This document shows positions 63,971 through 64,000 of a stretch of 64,000 nucleotides of DNA, piece after piece. Below the pieces are notes generated by a model that saw only the letters and a list, made by a program, of their open reading frames with translations, searched no databases and was not told where the DNA came from. Position 1 is the first letter of the stretch, and every line of letters starts with the position of its first letter. A program made the translations under genes and the position numbers. Source of the stretch: Oryzias latipes (taxonomy: Eukaryota; Chordata; Actinopteri; Beloniformes; Adrianichthyidae); assembly GCF_002234675.1 (NCBI RefSeq), contig NC_019870.2, positions 5,464,485-5,528,484 of the forward strand. Direction: 5' to 3'.

Positions 63971-64000
63971 AAATGGTCACCCTCTGCCGTCCAGTGAAGA
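40776..64000 (+). CDS. arhgef28: Rho guanine nucleotide exchange factor 28, 5' part (runs off the right edge)
   Basis: Coding exons: 40776-40808 (exon from 40754), 49730-49874, 49979-50335, 53390-53564, 57277-57466, 58221-58290, 59308-59348, 59448-59511 and 63970 to the edge. All introns are GT-AG and phases agree, giving about 368 residues. The start MELNRKEAPLYGQVEAQIIL, the FYVVTKGSRLTHVTPATA block, the VPGHDLVEAVSV block, the ITQALANMDYPWQW block and the LLQLAVRLGLVRLTRFLI ankyrin-like helix match the N-terminal region of the ARHGEF28 (p190RhoGEF) and AKAP13 family. The acidic end (LDEDEEYLSS) leads into the segment before the zinc finger. The catalytic DH-PH domains lie beyond the window. 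The protein activates RhoA. Adjacency to foxd1, btf3 and ankra2 favours arhgef28 over the paralogue akap13. The last exon is the least certain. Confidence 0.85.
41060..42380. other. arhgef28 intron, no feature recognised
   Basis: Intronic sequence after the first coding exon. The open frames at 41072-41406 on both strands are shadows of unique sequence with no recognised domain. No repeat family stands out. Confidence 0.45.
42400..42960 (+). mobile_element. Degenerate LINE fragment, endonuclease region
   Basis: The stretch 42640-42960 resembles the endonuclease part of a common fish LINE, with 'gttgggcttgccttg', 'ggggttggagtctcttactac', 'tgtctatggtgagg' and 'gcaagctggtgt' in the expected order, but with several stops. 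The upstream part (42400-42640) carries the repetitive GGCCCAGGGTTTGGGCTTGC-type block seen near such elements. The matching 3' end lies at 44390-44640. Confidence 0.5.
43415..43975 (+). mobile_element. LINE ORF2 C-terminal fragment with 3' UTR
   Basis: The frame 43550-43672 reads SGPHLWNGLPEDVRASSTVE followed by VFKKKLKTHLFKLAFN and a stop. This is the typical ORF2 C-terminus of L2/CR1/Rex-type LINEs (compare [19 protein letters not shown] in the 15583-17541 element). AT-rich 3' UTR-like sequence follows, with repeating TTTTATGATATTTTATCACA-type units. It appears to sit inside an older LINE. Confidence 0.65.
44062..44150. repeat. (TTTA)n microsatellite
   Basis: About twenty near-perfect TTTA units with one ATTC-type interruption near the end. 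It may be the decayed tail of the neighbouring LINE. Confidence 0.95.
44390..44640 (+). mobile_element. Degenerate LINE fragment, 3' end
   Basis: The order of blocks 'ctcctccacgtttcgagaagc', 'aagatggctcaagcggatgcc', 'ccgccctgggaggta', 'ggaggggctatgtctcagctggcctgg' and 'gaaagtctggtcttctctg' matches the last part of the same fish LINE type whose endonuclease region is at 42640-42960. The reading frame is broken. Confidence 0.6.
44650..46050. other. arhgef28 intron, no gene recognised
   Basis: The 86-codon frame 45137-45397 (plus) is acidic, with an EEEDLLLELFLLLQQELS stretch and a stop shortly after a good CDS-like composition. I see no matching family or flanking splice logic in the arhgef28 series. 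It is noted but not called as an exon. Confidence 0.4.
46050..46460 (+). repeat. Family C repeat, plus copy of an inverted pair
   Basis: Blocks in order: 'tttctatggcaaccact', 'ggagtgagcttgttag', 'attgaggcatcggattggcta', 'cagattagcaagaacatgtt', 'ggttattctgaaa', 'ttggcttctttgagccag' and 'cttcctgtttggaacat', ending 'gtacagtcaat'. The same blocks occur in the opposite orientation at 47300-47700. The family is not one I recognise. Confidence 0.7.
47300..47700 (-). repeat. Family C repeat, minus copy of an inverted pair
   Basis: The reverse complement shows the same ordered blocks as 46050-46460: 'gtttctatggcaaccag', 'gggagtgagcttgttgg', 'tcgaggcatctgattggtca', 'aagattagcaaaaaaatgtt' and 'ttcctgtttggaatgcgag'. 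The two copies differ by many substitutions and small indels, so they are old or were inserted separately. About 840 bases separate them. Confidence 0.7.
47720..49050. other. arhgef28 intron, no feature recognised
   Basis: AT-rich intronic sequence with homopolymer runs (for example 48265-48290). The frames at 48437-48667 and 48799-49068 have no recognised domain. Confidence 0.45.
49060..49280. repeat. DNA-transposon-type relic (GGAATTTTGGCCCATTCTTC block)
   Basis: The segment resembles a widespread teleost repeat containing GGAATTTTGGCCCATTCTTC followed by a 'tttgcttacacagagctgtcttaaa' block and 'tgtcttgttgcac'. It is decayed and truncated. Its class is usually given as a DNA transposon derivative, but I cannot confirm it here. 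Confidence 0.4.
49329..49690 (-). mobile_element. Family A repeat just upstream of arhgef28 second coding exon
   Basis: The left edge is TTAAAGATCCACTCCATC, the right end of the family in reverse. The interior contains 'gttttcccagtggtcctttgattataa' and 'ttctccaggagttcattagaaattt' as in the copies at 2100 and 25780. The right part matches the left end in reverse up to about 49690. The exon acceptor is at 49729. Confidence 0.6.
50340..51125. other. arhgef28 intron, no feature recognised
   Basis: Intron between the exons ending at 50335 and starting at 53390. A short hairpin-like pair, AGGGAATCCCCT at 50540-50551 next to 'ctctacaaaaa' blocks, is the only local structure noticed. Confidence 0.4.
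51131..51960 (+). mobile_element. Family B repeat and a second long repeat segment
   Basis: 51131-51330 begins TTAAAGGGTCTATATCATGC and matches the minus-strand copy ending at 38473, including 'ctgaggctccgtccgcc' and 'ccttgtgggtcccgaccatttca'. 51400-51960 then matches 57530-58110 in block order: 'cattgggaagctacttaagg', 'ctctgccaaggaaatcc', 'aaaatggttgctatggaggt' and 'gtagcagctgctcagcc'. They may be parts of one larger element. Confidence 0.55.
52302..52510 (+). mobile_element. MITE with near-perfect terminal inverted repeats
   Basis: The left end AACCCTTGTGCTATC pairs with the right end GATAGCACAAAGGTT, a 15-base inverted repeat with one mismatch. The 209-base interior has no coding capacity and contains two direct 'gggtcatcta' blocks near the two ends. 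This type of element is widespread in percomorph fish. I do not see a clear target-site duplication. Confidence 0.8.
53943..54185 (+). mobile_element. Family A repeat, left part
   Basis: It starts with CAGACCCACTCTGTTTTTGG, then 'gttctcgtggaatttttctg', 'agagaaaattaatcctaaaa', 'cattgtgaatcagcagcaga' and 'gtagaaaatatgct' blocks in family order. The right end is absent. Confidence 0.55.
54316..54560 (+). mobile_element. tRNA-derived SINE
   Basis: The 5' part carries degenerate RNA polymerase III boxes: TGGTAGAGTGT (box A-like) and GTGAGTTTGAATTC (box B-like), spaced as in a tRNA. The tRNA-unrelated body 'gggacccagtggctccctgc' and 'aatttcacacacctaggtg' follows. It cannot fold into a functional tRNA, so it is a SINE and not a tRNA gene. 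Confidence 0.7.
54592..54993 (+). mobile_element. MITE with CTGCACGATAT-type inverted ends
   Basis: The right end, read in reverse, gives GGCTGCACGATATGAGGAAA then TTGCGATTTGCGATATTAG. The left end reads GGCCTCCACAATAAATCGCA then TTATTGCGATACC. This is the well-known fish/amphibian non-autonomous element with GGCTGCACGATA termini. The interior is AT-rich and non-coding. It lies between the SINE and the next repeat. Confidence 0.7.
55000..55235 (+). repeat. Teleost LINE/SINE-type repeat
   Basis: It shows 'ggaaggacctggtttgga', 'gcatgagttttctcccggtattcc', 'acatgtttcatgggttaatt' and a GTGTGTGTGT run. This is the opposite orientation of the copy at 20212-20530. Confidence 0.65.
55240..57270. other. 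arhgef28 intron, no gene recognised
   Basis: Intron sequence between the exon ending at 53564 and the exon starting at 57277. No repeat family or exon stands out. The frames at 56324-56804 lie on opposite strands and lack recognised domains. Confidence 0.45.
57530..58110 (+). repeat. Diverged copy of the 51400-51960 repeat
   Basis: Ordered matches include 'gattgggaagcagcttaggg', 'ttgccaaggaaatccca', 'aaaatggttgctatggag', 'gtatgcagcagctgctcagc' and 'gcccatacaacaccgcc'. Both copies lie in arhgef28 introns in the same orientation. The element begins shortly after the exon ending at 57466. Confidence 0.6.
59895..60100 (-). mobile_element. Family A repeat, right end part
   Basis: The blocks 'ttgatctattgtgaaagtgttcccagtggt', 'ttatgattacgccgtttttagccaaaat' and 'taatttctgcagagcgacagcagt' are the right end of the family in reverse, as at 2100 and 25780. 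The outer end is degraded. Confidence 0.55.
60110..61700. other. arhgef28 intron, no gene recognised
   Basis: Intron between the exon ending at 59511 and the exon at 63970. No exon in phase with the arhgef28 series was found, and no clear repeat was identified. Confidence 0.4.
61760..61954 (+). mobile_element. Family A repeat, right end
   Basis: It ends AGATCAAAAGATGATCGGAG then TGGGTCTTTAA (61951-61954), the right terminus of the family in plus orientation. The left boundary is unclear. Confidence 0.5.
62100..63060. other. arhgef28 intron, no gene recognised
   Basis: AT-rich intronic sequence. A tRNA-like 'tttgaacccacagccttcc' block at 62070-62100 hints at a decayed short element, but no full structure is visible. 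Confidence 0.4.
63071..63265 (+). mobile_element. Family A repeat, left part
   Basis: It begins TTAAAAGACCCACTCTGGGG and continues through 'gcttaaaattgaatttttgagtatttctt', 'tgaattaggaccagatgaaa' and 'gtcacaaggtccct' in family order. The right end is absent. Confidence 0.6.
63938..63967. repeat. (CT)n microsatellite at a splice acceptor
   Basis: About fourteen CT units run directly into the CAG acceptor of the last visible arhgef28 exon. The microsatellite serves as the polypyrimidine tract. Confidence 0.9.

Overview
This window is nuclear DNA of a teleost fish, most likely a percomorph. It has intron-rich genes with GT-AG splice sites, large AT-rich introns and intergenic space. It is dense with fish-type mobile elements: L2/CR1-like LINE pieces, Tc1-like relics, tRNA-derived SINEs and MITEs. 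A medaka-like species is possible from the repeats, but I cannot prove the species from the sequence alone.

Four protein genes can be supported. foxd1 is a single-exon forkhead gene on the minus strand (about 9.49-10.54 kb). btf3 is on the plus strand (non-coding exon near 13.6 kb, coding 19.0-22.4 kb). ankra2 is on the minus strand (coding 28.56 down to 25.66 kb, eight coding exons). The 5' part of arhgef28 is on the plus strand (probable UTR exon near 34.4 kb, first coding exon at 40.78 kb, running off the right edge). As I remember it, this is the order and orientation of human 5q13 (FOXD1, BTF3, ANKRA2, UTP15, ARHGEF28), except that no utp15 is visible between ankra2 and arhgef28. The neighbours are linked by descent and do not form one pathway: a transcription factor, a nascent-chain chaperone subunit, an ankyrin adaptor and a Rho exchange factor.

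Layout: 1-8.9 kb is intergenic, with a repeat copy split by an insertion at 2.1-3.75 kb. 8.9-10.8 kb is foxd1. 10.8-13.5 kb is AT-rich intergenic DNA with long (TA)n tracts. 13.5-22.8 kb is btf3, whose first intron holds a 5'-truncated LINE with an open 652-codon reverse transcriptase frame. 23-25.6 kb is intergenic with a CTG/CCG repeat. 25.6-28.6 kb is ankra2. 28.6-34 kb is intergenic and includes a decayed Tc1-like element. 34-64 kb is the 5' third of arhgef28, with introns packed with nested repeats.

The most notable non-genic structure is a family of at least a dozen related copies with imperfect inverted ends beginning TTAA-AGACCCACTC. One copy (34800-35325) has both ends. I saw no CRISPR array, rRNA, true tRNA gene or undescribed multi-gene system. 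The window is an ordinary vertebrate synteny block with a rich repeat record.
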